Of a stretch of 64,000 nt of DNA, positions 18,843 to 30,381 are shown piece after piece. The notes beneath the pieces are model-generated. The model had not been told where the DNA came from and did no database searches. It saw nothing but the letters and a program-made list of their open reading frames with translations. Every line of letters begins with the position of its first letter. Position 1 is the stretch's first letter. This DNA comes from Marinibium conchae (GTDB lineage: Bacteria; Pseudomonadota; Gammaproteobacteria; Enterobacterales; Alteromonadaceae). The stretch covers positions 1 to 64,000 of the forward strand of contig NZ_JADNRN010000001.1 of assembly GCF_015595035.1 (NCBI RefSeq), given 5' to 3'. A program made the position numbers and the translations under genes.

Positions 18843-19617
18843 TCGCAATTTAACCGCGCTATCTACAATCTGGATTAAAGAATGCACTCGTTTTCTGCGC
18901 ATCTGGGTGCAAACGCTAGTGCCGCCCGCAATCACTATGTCACTGTATTTTGTTATTTTTGGTAAAATGATAGGTAGCCGAATTACTTTAGAAGGCGACT
19001 TCAGCTACATGGAGTTTATTGTTCCTGGTTTGATCATGATGGCAATTATTACCAACTCTTATTCAAATGTCTCTTCGTCTTTTTTTAGCGCTAAGTTTCA
19101 GCGTAATGTGGAGGAGTTGCTAGTTGCCCCAGTACCAACATGGGTTGTTATTATGGGTTTTGTTGGCGGAGGCGTTGCGCGTGCGGCAATTATCGGTGTG
19201 ATGGTTACTGGTGTATCAATGTTTTTTGTCGACATCGAAATAGCTCATTATGGGGTGTTGATTACGACCTTGCTACTAACCTCGGTGCTGTTTGCAACCG
19301 CAGGCTTAATAAACGGTATTTTTGCGAAAAGTTTTGATGATATAAGTATCATTCCAACCTTCGTACTCACGCCGTTAACCTATTTAGGTGGCGTTTTCTA
19401 CTCAGCATCAATGCTTGAGTCTGTTTTCAATGATTTTTGGCAAGGGCTTATACAAGTCAACCCGATTTTCCACATGGTTAACGCATTCAGATATGGGTTT
19501 TTAGGCCAGGCCGATGTGAATCATATCAGCGCCTTGGGTATTCTTGTTGTCGCCAACGTGATTTTATTTGCCGTGGCTTATCGTTTGCTTGCCAAAGGCA
19601 CGGGTATTCGAGCTTAA
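18835..19617 (+). CDS. yadH: ABC-2 type permease, YadH type
   Basis: A 260-residue inner-membrane permease with six helices. It carries the ABC-2 pattern YMEFIVPGLIMMAIITNSYSN, NVEELLVAPVP (coupling helix) and PLTYLGGVFYSASML followed by NPIFHMVNAFRYGFLG. It is the partner of the ATPase encoded just upstream, with which it overlaps. Its TAA overlaps the ATG of the methyltransferase gene by one base, so the three form one operon. Confidence 0.92.
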   Translation: MSNRNLTALSTIWIKECTRFLRIWVQTLVPPAITMSLYFVIFGKMIGSRITLEGDFSYMEFIVPGLIMMAIITNSYSNVSSSFFSAKFQRNVEELLVAPVPTWVVIMGFVGGGVARAAIIGVMVTGVSMFFVDIEIAHYGVLITTLLLTSVLFATAGLINGIFAKSFDDISIIPTFVLTPLTYLGGVFYSASMLESVFNDFWQGLIQVNPIFHMVNAFRYGFLGQADVNHISALGILVVANVILFAVAYRLLAKGTGIRA

Positions 19618-20354
19618 TGAAGGCAAGCCCGCGTGAGATAACGACGAATCAACAAGACGTGCATGATGACTTGACGACGATAGTTCGCAAGTATCGAGAC
19701 AGCGATTTTAAGAAACCTGTTGCGGAGCATACTCAACAGGCTTTTGACGCAACCCTAAGCTGGCTCAATGCGACAGGCCTTGGTCATGCAGAGAACACAG
19801 CTTTGTTTAGTGGTGACGTTATTATCGATGCATGCTGTGGAGTAGGGGAAAGCTCGCTGGCTTTGGCGCAACAATTCCCCAATGCAAAAGTGATTGGTAT
19901 TGATAAGTCGGGGGCGAGGCTAGCAAAGCATACTCATTATTTACAAAGGCAGAACTCACAAAAAAAGCCTATCGACAACCTAATGATCATTCAAGCAGAC
20001 CTCAATGATTTTTGGCGCTTAATGGCGCAGCATCAAGCGAGTCACAGTCAGTGGCGCATAGCAAAGCAGTGTCTGTTCTATCCCAATCCTTACCCAAAAA
20101 AGTCGCAGGTACAAAAGCGATGGCATGCCAGCCCAGCATTTCCTTTTATTCTTGCGTGCAGTAAGCACATCGAGTTGCGCAGCAATTGGCGTTTATATTT
20201 AGAAGAGTTTCAACTTGCTTTGTTGGAATATGGCGTAGAATCAGACATTCATCAAGTTAGTGGCAGTCCTATTACGCCTTTTGAAAGAAAATACAGTGAG
20301 TCGGGACAGCTTTGTTGGCAACTTCAAACTCGCCCTTCTGGTGATGATAAATAG
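19617..20354 (+). CDS. TrmB-like SAM-dependent methyltransferase
   Basis: A 245-residue class I methyltransferase. The SAM loop is VIIDACCGVGESS (68-80), followed by VIGIDKS (92-98). FYPNPYPKK (154-162) stands where tRNA m7G46 methyltransferase TrmB has the F-PDPWPKK active loop, and TPFERKYSESG (220-230) matches the TrmB C-terminal substrate motif. The loop's Asp is Asn here and Trp is Tyr, and KRW replaces the usual KRR. It may be a divergent paralogue acting on tRNA or another substrate. TAATG coupling places it in the yadGH operon. Its 3' end overlaps the convergent EAL gene by 31 bp. Confidence 0.8.
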   Translation: MKASPREITTNQQDVHDDLTTIVRKYRDSDFKKPVAEHTQQAFDATLSWLNATGLGHAENTALFSGDVIIDACCGVGESSLALAQQFPNAKVIGIDKSGARLAKHTHYLQRQNSQKKPIDNLMIIQADLNDFWRLMAQHQASHSQWRIAKQCLFYPNPYPKKSQVQKRWHASPAFPFILACSKHIELRSNWRLYLEEFQLALLEYGVESDIHQVSGSPITPFERKYSESGQLCWQLQTRPSGDDK

Positions 20355-21082
20355 AAGCCTTGGCCAAATTTAATGCCCAGACGAGTCACTGCATCGAGTG
20401 TTTCTTGGCTTTCGATATGCTCTGCTACCAGACGGGTATTAGTTTTGTTGCATGCCGCTATTAATTCCTGAAGCAAAAATTGCTGTTTCTCTTTCTTATC
20501 GCCGCTATCATCCTCTGAGTTAACATCGCGCACACTGCCAGAGAGTGATTTGACCAAATCACCATCTAACTTCACCGCGTTTAAATCTAAACTCATGGCT
20601 TTTACGAGTGATTCCGAGAGTTGAATGACGCCATCTACACTAATGCCAAGGGTCGGGCACTTTTGGCGCAATAATCCAATCACGGGCAGATGTGCTTGTA
20701 GGGAGTGATGACTAATTTCAATACCGAACAATTCGCTAGAAGAATCTTGATGTTGATGTATAAGCCAAGCAACAACGCTTTCATCATCAAGATCTGAGTC
20801 GGCTAAGTTAATGCTCCAAGCCATATTGCGTTGCTTGCAATAACTTCGGCTTTCTTCGTAAATATGATGCGTTAATTCGGCGTTGCAGTTTTCTTTCTCG
20901 ACTATGTTCAGAAACTCACTTGGCAAAAAAATGTGTTCGTTGTCGCCTAATAAGCGCGCAAGGCACTCGTATCGCCATACACGATTACTCGCCAGATTCA
21001 TAATGGGTTGGAAAAATGGAACGACGCGTTCCATTTTAAATTCAAGCCCTGTCGCTGGGAGTTGCATTTGCGCCTGAGACAT
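20324..21082 (-). CDS. Degenerate EAL-domain protein
   Basis: A 252-residue protein consisting of a single EAL domain without sensor or GGDEF part. The EAL signature is ECL (in RYECLARLL), the Asn motif is SINLAD, and the key loop that is normally DDFGTG reads VDGVIQ. AEHIES keeps the Glu, and GQGFYLS replaces QGYYF. The loss of the DD pair and of the loop-6 GTG pattern suggests no c-di-GMP hydrolysis; it may bind c-di-GMP or a protein partner instead. Preceded by a long upstream gap shared with panP (divergent). Confidence 0.85.
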   Translation of the reverse strand: MSQAQMQLPATGLEFKMERVVPFFQPIMNLASNRVWRYECLARLLGDNEHIFLPSEFLNIVEKENCNAELTHHIYEESRSYCKQRNMAWSINLADSDLDDESVVAWLIHQHQDSSSELFGIEISHHSLQAHLPVIGLLRQKCPTLGISVDGVIQLSESLVKAMSLDLNAVKLDGDLVKSLSGSVRDVNSEDDSGDKKEKQQFLLQELIAACNKTNTRLVAEHIESQETLDAVTRLGIKFGQGFYLSSPEGRV

Positions 21083-21266
21083 CGATATACCTTAGATAAT
21101 TTGCCGTTTCTACACTATATATCAGCAATTTCGGCTCTGTCTTGAGTCTTATTTATACAAGCGATGAAATTTCATACTATTATTACTTTTTTGAGCATCC
21201 ATAATCTTGGTAAATGCGTAGAAGTGGGTTACGATTCGCTTCTTAGATTTCAATGAGGGTTACAGC

Positions 21267-22919
21267 TTGGCAAAGGCAGATGTTAGTTTAGATCATTTGT
21301 TTCGGGTTTTTACGAAACCGGAACACACTGATTCTACGCTAGCAAAGATAGAAAGGCATTTATCAGACAACATCTCTGATTTCCTTTCTCAACACGTAGT
21401 TACCAAAAAAACGTCATTGGAAGAGATCGAAAAAGACTTCCGAGATGCTACGGTGCCTGATAGCCCAGAATTCGTGTCTAGTCATGCTGAATCACTATTA
21501 AACAAACTTGTCGCGCATTCGGTGAACACTTACGCTCCGACCTTTATCGGGCACATGACCTCGGCCTTGCCTTATTTCCACCTATCTCTCGCGAAACTAT
21601 TGGTTGGTTTAAATCAAAACCTAGTTAAAATCGAAACATCAAAAGCCTTTACACCGCTAGAACGCCAAACGCTAGGTATGATGCACAATTTGATTTACCA
21701 GCAAAGTGACGCCTTTTACGAGGAATACTTGCATAGCGCAAATGACTCTTTGGGCTCATTTTGTTCAGGTGGAACAATTGCTAACATAACCGCTCTATGG
21801 GTCGCGAGAAATCAACTCTTGTGCGCCGATGGGCGCTTTCGTGGGGTAGCCAAAGAAGGGCTTGCGGCGGCTTATCGGCATTATAGCTATAACAACATAG
21901 GTATAATGTCTTCTAGTCGAGGGCATTATTCTTTAAGCAAGACGGTTGATGTACTGGGTATTGGTCGCGATAACATGCTAACTGTTCACAATGCCTCGCA
22001 GTGCTTGGAGCCCAAAGACGCATTAGCCTTAGGCCAGAAATATCAAGAGCAAGGGAATAAATTGCTCGCCATTGTTGGTGTAGCGGGTACTACTGAAACT
22101 GGCCACGTCGATCCCCTTGATGAGCTTGCCGACGTAGCCAAAGAGCTTGGCTGTTGGTTTCATGTTGATGCTGCATGGGGCGGAGCAACACTGTTTTCCG
22201 AACAATATCGTCATAAGTTAGCAGGTATCGAGAAAGCGGATTCGGTAACTATCGACGCTCATAAGCAGATGTATGTGCCCATGGGTGCTGGCATGGCCTT
22301 GTTCAAAGACCCAAAACACAGTAACGCTGTGCGTCACAATGCCCAGTATATTTTGCGTGAAGGCTCTAAGGACTTAGGAGCAACCACACTTGAAGGTTCG
22401 CGCAACGGTATGGCAATGATGGTGTATTCGTCATTACATATTCTTGGTCGCAGAGGCTACGAATTACTCATTAATAAAAGTATTGAATTAGCCAAAGAGT
22501 TTGCACAAATGATTGAGGACCATCCTGACTTTGAGCTTGTAACCTCTCCGATTTTATCCTTACTTACCTATCGTCTACGTCCCGCCCATCTTAGTCAGAT
22601 GCACACTCTCGCTCAGACTGATTATTTGAGATTAAACGAACAATTAAACAGTCTAACGGTAAGTGTTCAAAAGCAACAACGTGAAGCTGGAAAGTCTTTC
22701 GTATCACGCACACGAATTGAAGTTGAACCATACAAAGGAGAGGCGATCACGGTGTTTAGGGTAGTGCTGGCTAATCCATTAACAACTAAAACCCACCTGG
22801 GCGCTATTCTTGATGAACAAATTAGCTTAGCTAACAACACCAAGCTCTGGAAAAGGCTACTCGCAACCGAAATGCCTAAGAGTATTACCGAAGCTGCGGT
22901 ACTTCCAAACATTGCTTGA
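21267..22919 (+). CDS. panP: PLP-dependent aspartate 1-decarboxylase, PanP type
   Basis: A 550-residue group II decarboxylase. It makes beta-alanine from aspartate for pantothenate and CoA in bacteria that lack PanD, and may also act on glutamate. It shows SFIGHMTS-like TFIGHMTSALPYF, NQNLVKIETSKAFTPLERQ, FCSGGTIANITALW, HVDAAWGG and IDAHKQMYVPMG; Lys333 of that last motif is the PLP Schiff base. The start is TTG at 21267: GAGGG lies upstream, an in-frame stop is at 21219, and no ATG or GTG occurs between. No other panB/C genes are nearby. Confidence 0.9.
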   Translation: MAKADVSLDHLFRVFTKPEHTDSTLAKIERHLSDNISDFLSQHVVTKKTSLEEIEKDFRDATVPDSPEFVSSHAESLLNKLVAHSVNTYAPTFIGHMTSALPYFHLSLAKLLVGLNQNLVKIETSKAFTPLERQTLGMMHNLIYQQSDAFYEEYLHSANDSLGSFCSGGTIANITALWVARNQLLCADGRFRGVAKEGLAAAYRHYSYNNIGIMSSSRGHYSLSKTVDVLGIGRDNMLTVHNASQCLEPKDALALGQKYQEQGNKLLAIVGVAGTTETGHVDPLDELADVAKELGCWFHVDAAWGGATLFSEQYRHKLAGIEKADSVTIDAHKQMYVPMGAGMALFKDPKHSNAVRHNAQYILREGSKDLGATTLEGSRNGMAMMVYSSLHILGRRGYELLINKSIELAKEFAQMIEDHPDFELVTSPILSLLTYRLRPAHLSQMHTLAQTDYLRLNEQLNSLTVSVQKQQREAGKSFVSRTRIEVEPYKGEAITVFRVVLANPLTTKTHLGAILDEQISLANNTKLWKRLLATEMPKSITEAAVLPNIA

Positions 22920-22959
22920 TTCTAGGCGTGCCTAGATGAACAAGCTAAACAACCTTTCC

Positions 22960-23973
22960 TTATTTCTCTAAGAGCCTCAAAGCCTTTTGTGTTTGTTCTG
23001 AGCTATAGGCCGTTAGCTTATGGTGCTCAGGCGACCAACCAGCTAAAAAACGTTCGAAATCAGCCCAAGCATACGGCAAGAGTGCTCGCCATTCCTCTAC
23101 TACATCGAGTGGCTTATTATATTCTATAAGGGCGTGATGGAGTGCAGTGAAGTAATAGTCACTCATGTTGTCGGCTTCGTCTTTTAGCGCCTTTTCGTTC
23201 ATGCAACTGCCTAAAAAGTAGATAATATCTTTGATGCCGGCGCCACTGCCTACATACTGAAAGTCGACCATGGCGAGCTCACTGAGATCGGCTTTAATAC
23301 AAAAGTTGGCAATTTTGGCGTCGCCATGCACTAAGGTTTGGTACTTTGTTGAATTTAATTTTTCGTCTATCGCTACAGCTTGTTCTTTCAACTCACTGGC
23401 TTGCATGGCGCTCAGTTCATCGGGTCGTGTGGCCAAATGCCAGTAGCTGCCAATAGGCCACAAGCCCTTGTGTACGCCGTTATTTTCCTGCGAATTGTTT
23501 TGACGCAAAAATAAAGCATGAAAGTGAGCCAGCCAAGCTAAGCCAAGCTTTATCAGTTGCATATCCGCTTGCAGGGTTCTTAAAGTAAAACCAGAGGCAT
23601 CGAGGTCTTCCATAATAATGCCACTGTTTGTTTCGTTTTTGTTCTGCGTGGCTAACTGCCACTCACCCAGAAAGTGAGGCACTCTGCATTTTTTGTTGGT
23701 GAGCTGGCTGTAATGAGCATAGAAAAAAGCTTCATTTTTATAGGACGATAGTTTGCGCTGATGGGAAAGGTTTCCGTCCCATTGTCGAGGGTGTTGGGTT
23801 TTTTTATCGGAGCAGATTTGCTTTACGATCAGTGAGGACGTATTACTAGCACCACTAATTTGGTAACGTGCTATTTCGCCATACCCACTCCAAAGGCTTT
23901 GAATAATCTCAACTTTGCTCAAACTCTGCTTGGTAGACAAATTTACGCTACGTCGAATTTGCTCGATACTCAT
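22960..23973 (-). CDS. APH/EcKinase-like phosphotransferase
   Basis: A 337-residue kinase-fold protein of the choline kinase/aminoglycoside phosphotransferase superfamily, closest in pattern to the ecdysteroid-kinase-like (DUF1679) branch. The catalytic loop is LVHGDAKIANFCI (HGD, then N four residues later), and VDFQYVGSG replaces the DFG-like IDFE or IDW. LIVKQI near residue 50 carries the ATP-binding Lys. It would phosphorylate a small hydroxyl compound; the substrate is unknown. Convergent with panP, with a 16-bp palindrome (TCTAGGC, GCCTAGA) between them. Confidence 0.82.
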   Translation of the reverse strand: MSIEQIRRSVNLSTKQSLSKVEIIQSLWSGYGEIARYQISGASNTSSLIVKQICSDKKTQHPRQWDGNLSHQRKLSSYKNEAFFYAHYSQLTNKKCRVPHFLGEWQLATQNKNETNSGIIMEDLDASGFTLRTLQADMQLIKLGLAWLAHFHALFLRQNNSQENNGVHKGLWPIGSYWHLATRPDELSAMQASELKEQAVAIDEKLNSTKYQTLVHGDAKIANFCIKADLSELAMVDFQYVGSGAGIKDIIYFLGSCMNEKALKDEADNMSDYYFTALHHALIEYNKPLDVVEEWRALLPYAWADFERFLAGWSPEHHKLTAYSSEQTQKALRLLEK

Positions 23974-24107
23974 TTTTAAATTGTGTTAATGATCGGATTC
24001 GAATGTTTCTATCATAGCACTTCGAGCTAAAGTGCTCTAAGCTAAGATTTCAAGCGTAATGAATTTATACAACCTGTAAAAACAAAAATAATTATTGTAT
24101 AGGATAA

Positions 24108-26138
<2,031 letters not shown>

Positions 26139-26313
26139 TCTGCTAACACGAAGCTTGTATCTAAGGGGTTAAATATAGGCTCTTTGCGCACAGAAACTTT
26201 TCTTTTTTGTGATACTTTTGAGATATTTTCTCGCTAAGCTCGGTCTAGTATTTAGATTCGAGCTTTTTGCTTTATGCACTCGATACAAACTATCAACCGA
26301 ACAGGAGAGCATT

Positions 26314-27057
26314 ATGGCTGAAAGAGTACTTGTCGTTGAAGATGACCTAGACATAGCTACGCTGATACAGGTTAACTTGAGCGAGTTAGGCTTGGAAATT
26401 GATCACTTCCCAGATGGCGCTGCGGGATACGAAGCCGCTATCAAAAACAGCTATTGCCTGATGTTACTCGACGTTATGCTTCCAAATATGAGCGGCTTAG
26501 ATATTTGTCGAAAAGTGCGTGACCAAAAGCCAGAACAAGCGATTATTATGCTCACTGCAAAGGACTCAGAGACCGACCGCGTGCTAGGTTTGGAGCTTGG
26601 TGCCGACGATTACATGACTAAGCCTTTCAGTGTGCGCGAACTTCAAGCTCGAGTGCGTTCACAAATTCGAAAGGTACACCTTCTACAAGAGGCAAATCAG
26701 CAGCAACCCAGCTCGCAAAGTAATATTATCGTGAGCGGCGAGCTGAAAATAAATCAACAAACACGTATTGTGACAAAAAACGAAGACCTCCTAGACTTAA
26801 CTGCTACCGAGTTTGAACTTCTTTTCCACCTCATGCTGCATCCTAATCAGGTTTTCTCTCGCACCCAACTCTTAGAATCTGTTTGGGGCTACCAACACTC
26901 TGGTTACGAGCATACCGTTAATTCACACATTAATCGTCTACGATCAAAAGTGGAAAGTGATGCCACCGAGCCTGAATATGTGCAAACAGTGTGGGGCGTG
27001 GGTTACAAATTTAACAATCAACACAAAGTTGCGAAATCTGCACAGAAGGCAAGTTGA
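26314..27057 (+). CDS. OmpR-family response regulator
   Basis: The ATG at 26314 follows AGGAGA; an upstream in-frame start at 26209 lacks such support. 247 residues. The receiver domain has acidic pocket EDD (9-11), phospho-acceptor Asp53 (LLDVMLPN), Thr81 and Lys103 (TKPF). The C-terminal winged helix (about 140-235) has TATEFELLFHLMLHPNQVFSR and VNSHINRLRSKVE. It is a DNA-binding transcription factor. The stop TGA abuts the ATG of the histidine kinase gene, so the two form a co-translated pair. Confidence 0.95.
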   Translation: MAERVLVVEDDLDIATLIQVNLSELGLEIDHFPDGAAGYEAAIKNSYCLMLLDVMLPNMSGLDICRKVRDQKPEQAIIMLTAKDSETDRVLGLELGADDYMTKPFSVRELQARVRSQIRKVHLLQEANQQQPSSQSNIIVSGELKINQQTRIVTKNEDLLDLTATEFELLFHLMLHPNQVFSRTQLLESVWGYQHSGYEHTVNSHINRLRSKVESDATEPEYVQTVWGVGYKFNNQHKVAKSAQKAS

Positions 27058-28557
27058 ATGTGGCACCCTAAGCTTTGTTTCTATCAGCGCCTGTCGGTGT
27101 CCTTAGTCATTGTGTTCTTGATAATTATGAGTGTGTTTGTAATCGCCTCTAGCCATCTTCAAGACTCAATGAAAGATGAGAGTGAACAACTGCTGCACAT
27201 CGACTTAGCATCTCACTTGGTGTCGGATAACCCATTATTAAAAACTGGTGTACATGATTATGAATCTTTGAGTAATCTCTTTCACACACTTATGGTTTTG
27301 GGGCCTAACTTTGAATTTTATTTTCTTGATACGCAAGGCAATATAAAAACCTACTCGGCTGAAAAGGGAGAAGTTGTACTTGAAAAAGTGTCACTGTCTC
27401 CTTTGTTATCGATGCTAAAACCGAACCCGACATTGCCTGTTCGCGGTGACGACCCAAAGTCTAACGGTAAGCAAAAGATATTTTCTGTTGCGCCGGTTTA
27501 CAACGAATCTCAGCTTCAAGGCTACTTGTATGTGATCATTGGTGGGGCGCGTTACGACTCGATAGCTGAAAATATGAAGCGCAGTGAGGGCGTGCAAATG
27601 TTCATCATGATCATGGTTGCAGGAACACTCTTCTTACTCTTTGCACTTTTACTTCTATTTAAGTTTTTTACTGCACCACTAAAAATTCTCAGTGATGACA
27701 TGGATACCTTCAGAGCCAGTGGTTTTGATCTTGACGGATCCGGTGTAAAACTGCGGCCTTGGAGAAATGAAAGTAGGAATGAAGTGCAACGTCTAGGCTT
27801 TTCTTTCAACGATATGCTAAGACATATCGATGATCAAATGAAGCAATTAAAACAGACTGACAATGAACGCAGAATCATGCTTGCAGACTTGTCGCATGAT
27901 TTGAGAACACCGCTAGCGAACTTGCAAGGGTATGTTGAAACCTTATCTTTAAAAGGCGATAGCATCAGCGCAGATGAGCGAAAACGCTTCATTAAAATTT
28001 GTGAAAAAAATCTGTTCAACTTAAAACGGTTGATTGATCAAATATTCGAACTAGCCTATTTGGAAGGTGGGCATGTTACTCTCAAAAAAGAGCACTTTAT
28101 GCTGGCAGAACTGCTGCATGACGTTGCTGCAAAATTCAGTATAAACGCGCAAAGTAAAGGGGTGACCCTAAATGTGCAATGTGACCAAAAAAATGGATAT
28201 GTTAATGCCGATATAGGTAAATTAGAGCGAGTGCTTACAAACCTTATAGAGAACGCTATTAGACACACTCCAGAAGGTGGTAGTATACATATAGGGGTAG
28301 TTGAGCTCGATGGGAATTTGGTCATAGAAGTGAAAGACAGTGGTGTGGGGATCAGCGAGAGGGAACTTAATCATATTTTCAAAGCGCGCTATCAAGCCTC
28401 AAATACTGGTGACGATAGTTCTATTCATGCTGGTCTTGGTTTGGCGATTTGCCAAAAGTTAATGGATTTACTTGATTCCAAGCTAGAGGTAAGTAGCGAG
28501 TTAGGGAAGGGAACCTCGTTTAAATTTAGCCTAGCTAGATCGAACGATTTTGGTTAA
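27058..28557 (+). CDS. Sensor histidine kinase, HAMP/HisKA type
   Basis: A 499-residue inner-membrane kinase. The first helix is about residues 14-34, a periplasmic domain of about 145 residues follows, and the second helix is about 180-205. Then comes a HAMP region, HisKA with LADLSHDLRTPLANLQGY (His280), and the ATPase domain with ENAIRHTPEGG (N box), DSGVGIS (G1) and GLGLAICQKL (G2). It starts immediately after the regulator's stop codon and would phosphorylate that regulator. The ligand is unknown. The periplasmic domain contains a PAS-like stretch (FEFYFLDTQGNIKTYSAEKG). Confidence 0.93.
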   Translation: MWHPKLCFYQRLSVSLVIVFLIIMSVFVIASSHLQDSMKDESEQLLHIDLASHLVSDNPLLKTGVHDYESLSNLFHTLMVLGPNFEFYFLDTQGNIKTYSAEKGEVVLEKVSLSPLLSMLKPNPTLPVRGDDPKSNGKQKIFSVAPVYNESQLQGYLYVIIGGARYDSIAENMKRSEGVQMFIMIMVAGTLFLLFALLLLFKFFTAPLKILSDDMDTFRASGFDLDGSGVKLRPWRNESRNEVQRLGFSFNDMLRHIDDQMKQLKQTDNERRIMLADLSHDLRTPLANLQGYVETLSLKGDSISADERKRFIKICEKNLFNLKRLIDQIFELAYLEGGHVTLKKEHFMLAELLHDVAAKFSINAQSKGVTLNVQCDQKNGYVNADIGKLERVLTNLIENAIRHTPEGGSIHIGVVELDGNLVIEVKDSGVGISERELNHIFKARYQASNTGDDSSIHAGLGLAICQKLMDLLDSKLEVSSELGKGTSFKFSLARSNDFG

Positions 28558-28601
28558 TAAATCGCTTAAGCCTCCAGCGATTAATTGGCTTATCTTTTAC
28601 C

Positions 28602-29732
28602 TCACGGAAGCGCTTTTTTGAGTTTTTTAACCTGCTTTTCTAGCTTGTCATCGTCGCCAATGACAATGCTTGCAAGCTCTGACTTTGCTGCTTGTTTGTC
28701 GCCGACCTGTATGTAAAGTTCGGCTAGCCTCGCTGCAGCCCATTGCATGTTGGGTAAATCACTTGGCGGCAGTTTGCTCGTTTCTATAGCCGCAGCAAGC
28801 CGTCCCATCGCAGCAATCCCCTCTTTCGCGTTTGACTCCGATACCACCGCAGTTCTACCTACTTGATATAGTGCATTAAGATGTGCGGCAGCATTTCTTC
28901 GATAGTCTTTGTTTATATCGCCTGTTTCTTCATCAGTACTATAAGGTGGTAATCGCATATTCGCAGCTTGTTTGAACAAGCTCATTGCTTGTTCATAGTT
29001 TTCGCTTTGTGCCTCTATGGCGCCAAGCTGGAATGGAAAGCTAATTTCTTTGGGATAACTTTGCATTGCTTGAGCTAGAACTTTCTTAGCTTGTTCTATA
29101 TCGTCGCTCATTTGGTAGAAACTAACTTCAGCGATAGCACCTTCTAATGCATCTAATTTCTTTATTTCGCTCAGCTGATGCTTCCCTAGTTCAGTATCAC
29201 CACCGGCGATTGAAGGAGCAGCCATATAAAAACTCATCAGTGCTCGTTTATATTGAATATCATTGGGTGCTAATTCATTGGCTTTGATAAAGCTATTAAG
29301 CGCTTTTTCGGCGTACCCTAAGGCACTAAAAATTGAGTCTTGTGCTTGGCTTCCCATCACAACACCGCGAAGATAAAAGAGCCTAGCATTATCTGGATAA
29401 GCGCTGATTGCGTCTTCGGCAAGATCTTCTGCTTCATCTAAATCAAATTGGGCATAATTTATTATCATTTCACCGAAGACTTCTGCTGAACTATCGATAC
29501 TCTCGAGCAAGCGAATAGCCTGTTTAAATTCTCCGTCAGAGTACAAGGCCTTGGCGGCTGCAAGCGAGCGTTGTTGAGACACTTGTGTTGAAGAAGATTT
29601 GCTTGGGTTATTGGCTATTTCTTGATCTGCGTTTGAGAGCGCGCTATCAATATTGTCTGCTTGCACAAGTGGAGTAAAGAAGACCAAGCTGGTGGCCATG
29701 GCGATATTGGATAAAGAGAGCTTGGTAAACAT
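28602..29732 (-). CDS. Exported tetratricopeptide-repeat protein
   Basis: The ATG at 29732 is preceded by AGGA 7 bases upstream; longer in-frame starts reach 29873 without support. 376 residues. A signal peptide (about 1-27, ending VQA) is followed by helical TPR repeats over about residues 60-370, such as LFYLRGVVMGSQAQDSIFSALGYAEKALNSFIKANELAPND and FPFQLGAIEAQSENYEQAMSLFKQAANM in part. The end, KLEKQVKKLKKALP, is strongly basic. It is probably a periplasmic scaffold or chaperone. The partner is unknown; it is convergent with the histidine kinase gene. Confidence 0.82.
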   Translation of the reverse strand: MFTKLSLSNIAMATSLVFFTPLVQADNIDSALSNADQEIANNPSKSSSTQVSQQRSLAAAKALYSDGEFKQAIRLLESIDSSAEVFGEMIINYAQFDLDEAEDLAEDAISAYPDNARLFYLRGVVMGSQAQDSIFSALGYAEKALNSFIKANELAPNDIQYKRALMSFYMAAPSIAGGDTELGKHQLSEIKKLDALEGAIAEVSFYQMSDDIEQAKKVLAQAMQSYPKEISFPFQLGAIEAQSENYEQAMSLFKQAANMRLPPYSTDEETGDINKDYRRNAAAHLNALYQVGRTAVVSESNAKEGIAAMGRLAAAIETSKLPPSDLPNMQWAAARLAELYIQVGDKQAAKSELASIVIGDDDKLEKQVKKLKKALP

Positions 29733-29823
29733 AATCGTCCTGTTAATGTTAAGTCGCTTTAACCTACACCAAATAAACTCAGCACTAAGCAAACAGTAGA
29801 TGTATCGATAATAGATAGAAGCT

Positions 29824-30381
29824 TTAATTTCTATCGTATGAGAGTTCCAAATAATCAATAAGTTCACAGTCAATATCGTCTAAACTTTCGAGTCTTATGC
29901 GGTGCGACACCATTTTGTTGAAGCTGCCAGATGTTTCAAGTCTCCCTTTGCTTTCAAGTTCCGGAAGCTGCAGCCCGAGGTCAACTCGAGTTTTTGTCGA
30001 GGCTTGAATAATCGCAAACTGCTTATTTCTTCTAAGGCTAACGTAAGATTTTTTGACGGCAATATCAACGTCGCTACCCAAATTAGTGATATGGGTAATA
30101 AGTTGATCATAGATAGGTTTCAAGGCCGCTTTGGCACCGCTGTATTGAAGAGTTAAAGGATCGTCTTTTGGTTCACCGTTTTTAGCGTCAAGTGCTTTGC
30201 TGGAAATAAGGTTAGCGAAACCATGACTCACACCATGCTCGGTCTTTAACCATTTAAGATATTCACCATGTTTGGAGTAGTTTCGCTGGCAACATAGCAC
30301 AAGCCACTCATCGAGAGCTTTCCCTGTTTTTTCGGGCAAATTAGCAATCATAGTTTGTAGCATCTGCTCTGGACTTGCCAT
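29824..30381 (-). CDS. DUF4287/DUF5655 protein
   Basis: A 185-residue cytoplasmic protein. The N-terminal part has MIANLPEKTGKALDEWL and WLKTEHGVSHGFANLIS, the DUF4287 pattern. The C-terminal half (from about YDQLITHITNLGSDVDIAVKKSYVSLRRNKQFAIIQ) matches DUF5655, a domain predicted to be nuclease- or nucleic-acid-related. The function of both domains is unproven. AAGAGAA lies about 9 bases before the ATG. It lies upstream of the TPR gene on the same strand, 91 bp away. Confidence 0.8.
   Translation of the reverse strand: MASPEQMLQTMIANLPEKTGKALDEWLVLCCQRNYSKHGEYLKWLKTEHGVSHGFANLISSKALDAKNGEPKDDPLTLQYSGAKAALKPIYDQLITHITNLGSDVDIAVKKSYVSLRRNKQFAIIQASTKTRVDLGLQLPELESKGRLETSGSFNKMVSHRIRLESLDDIDCELIDYLELSYDRN

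Noticed and set aside
22922-22937. TCTAGGC/GCCTAGA palindrome as terminator between panP and the kinase gene
   Set aside because: The loop is only two bases and no T-run follows on either strand, so I did not call it a terminator.
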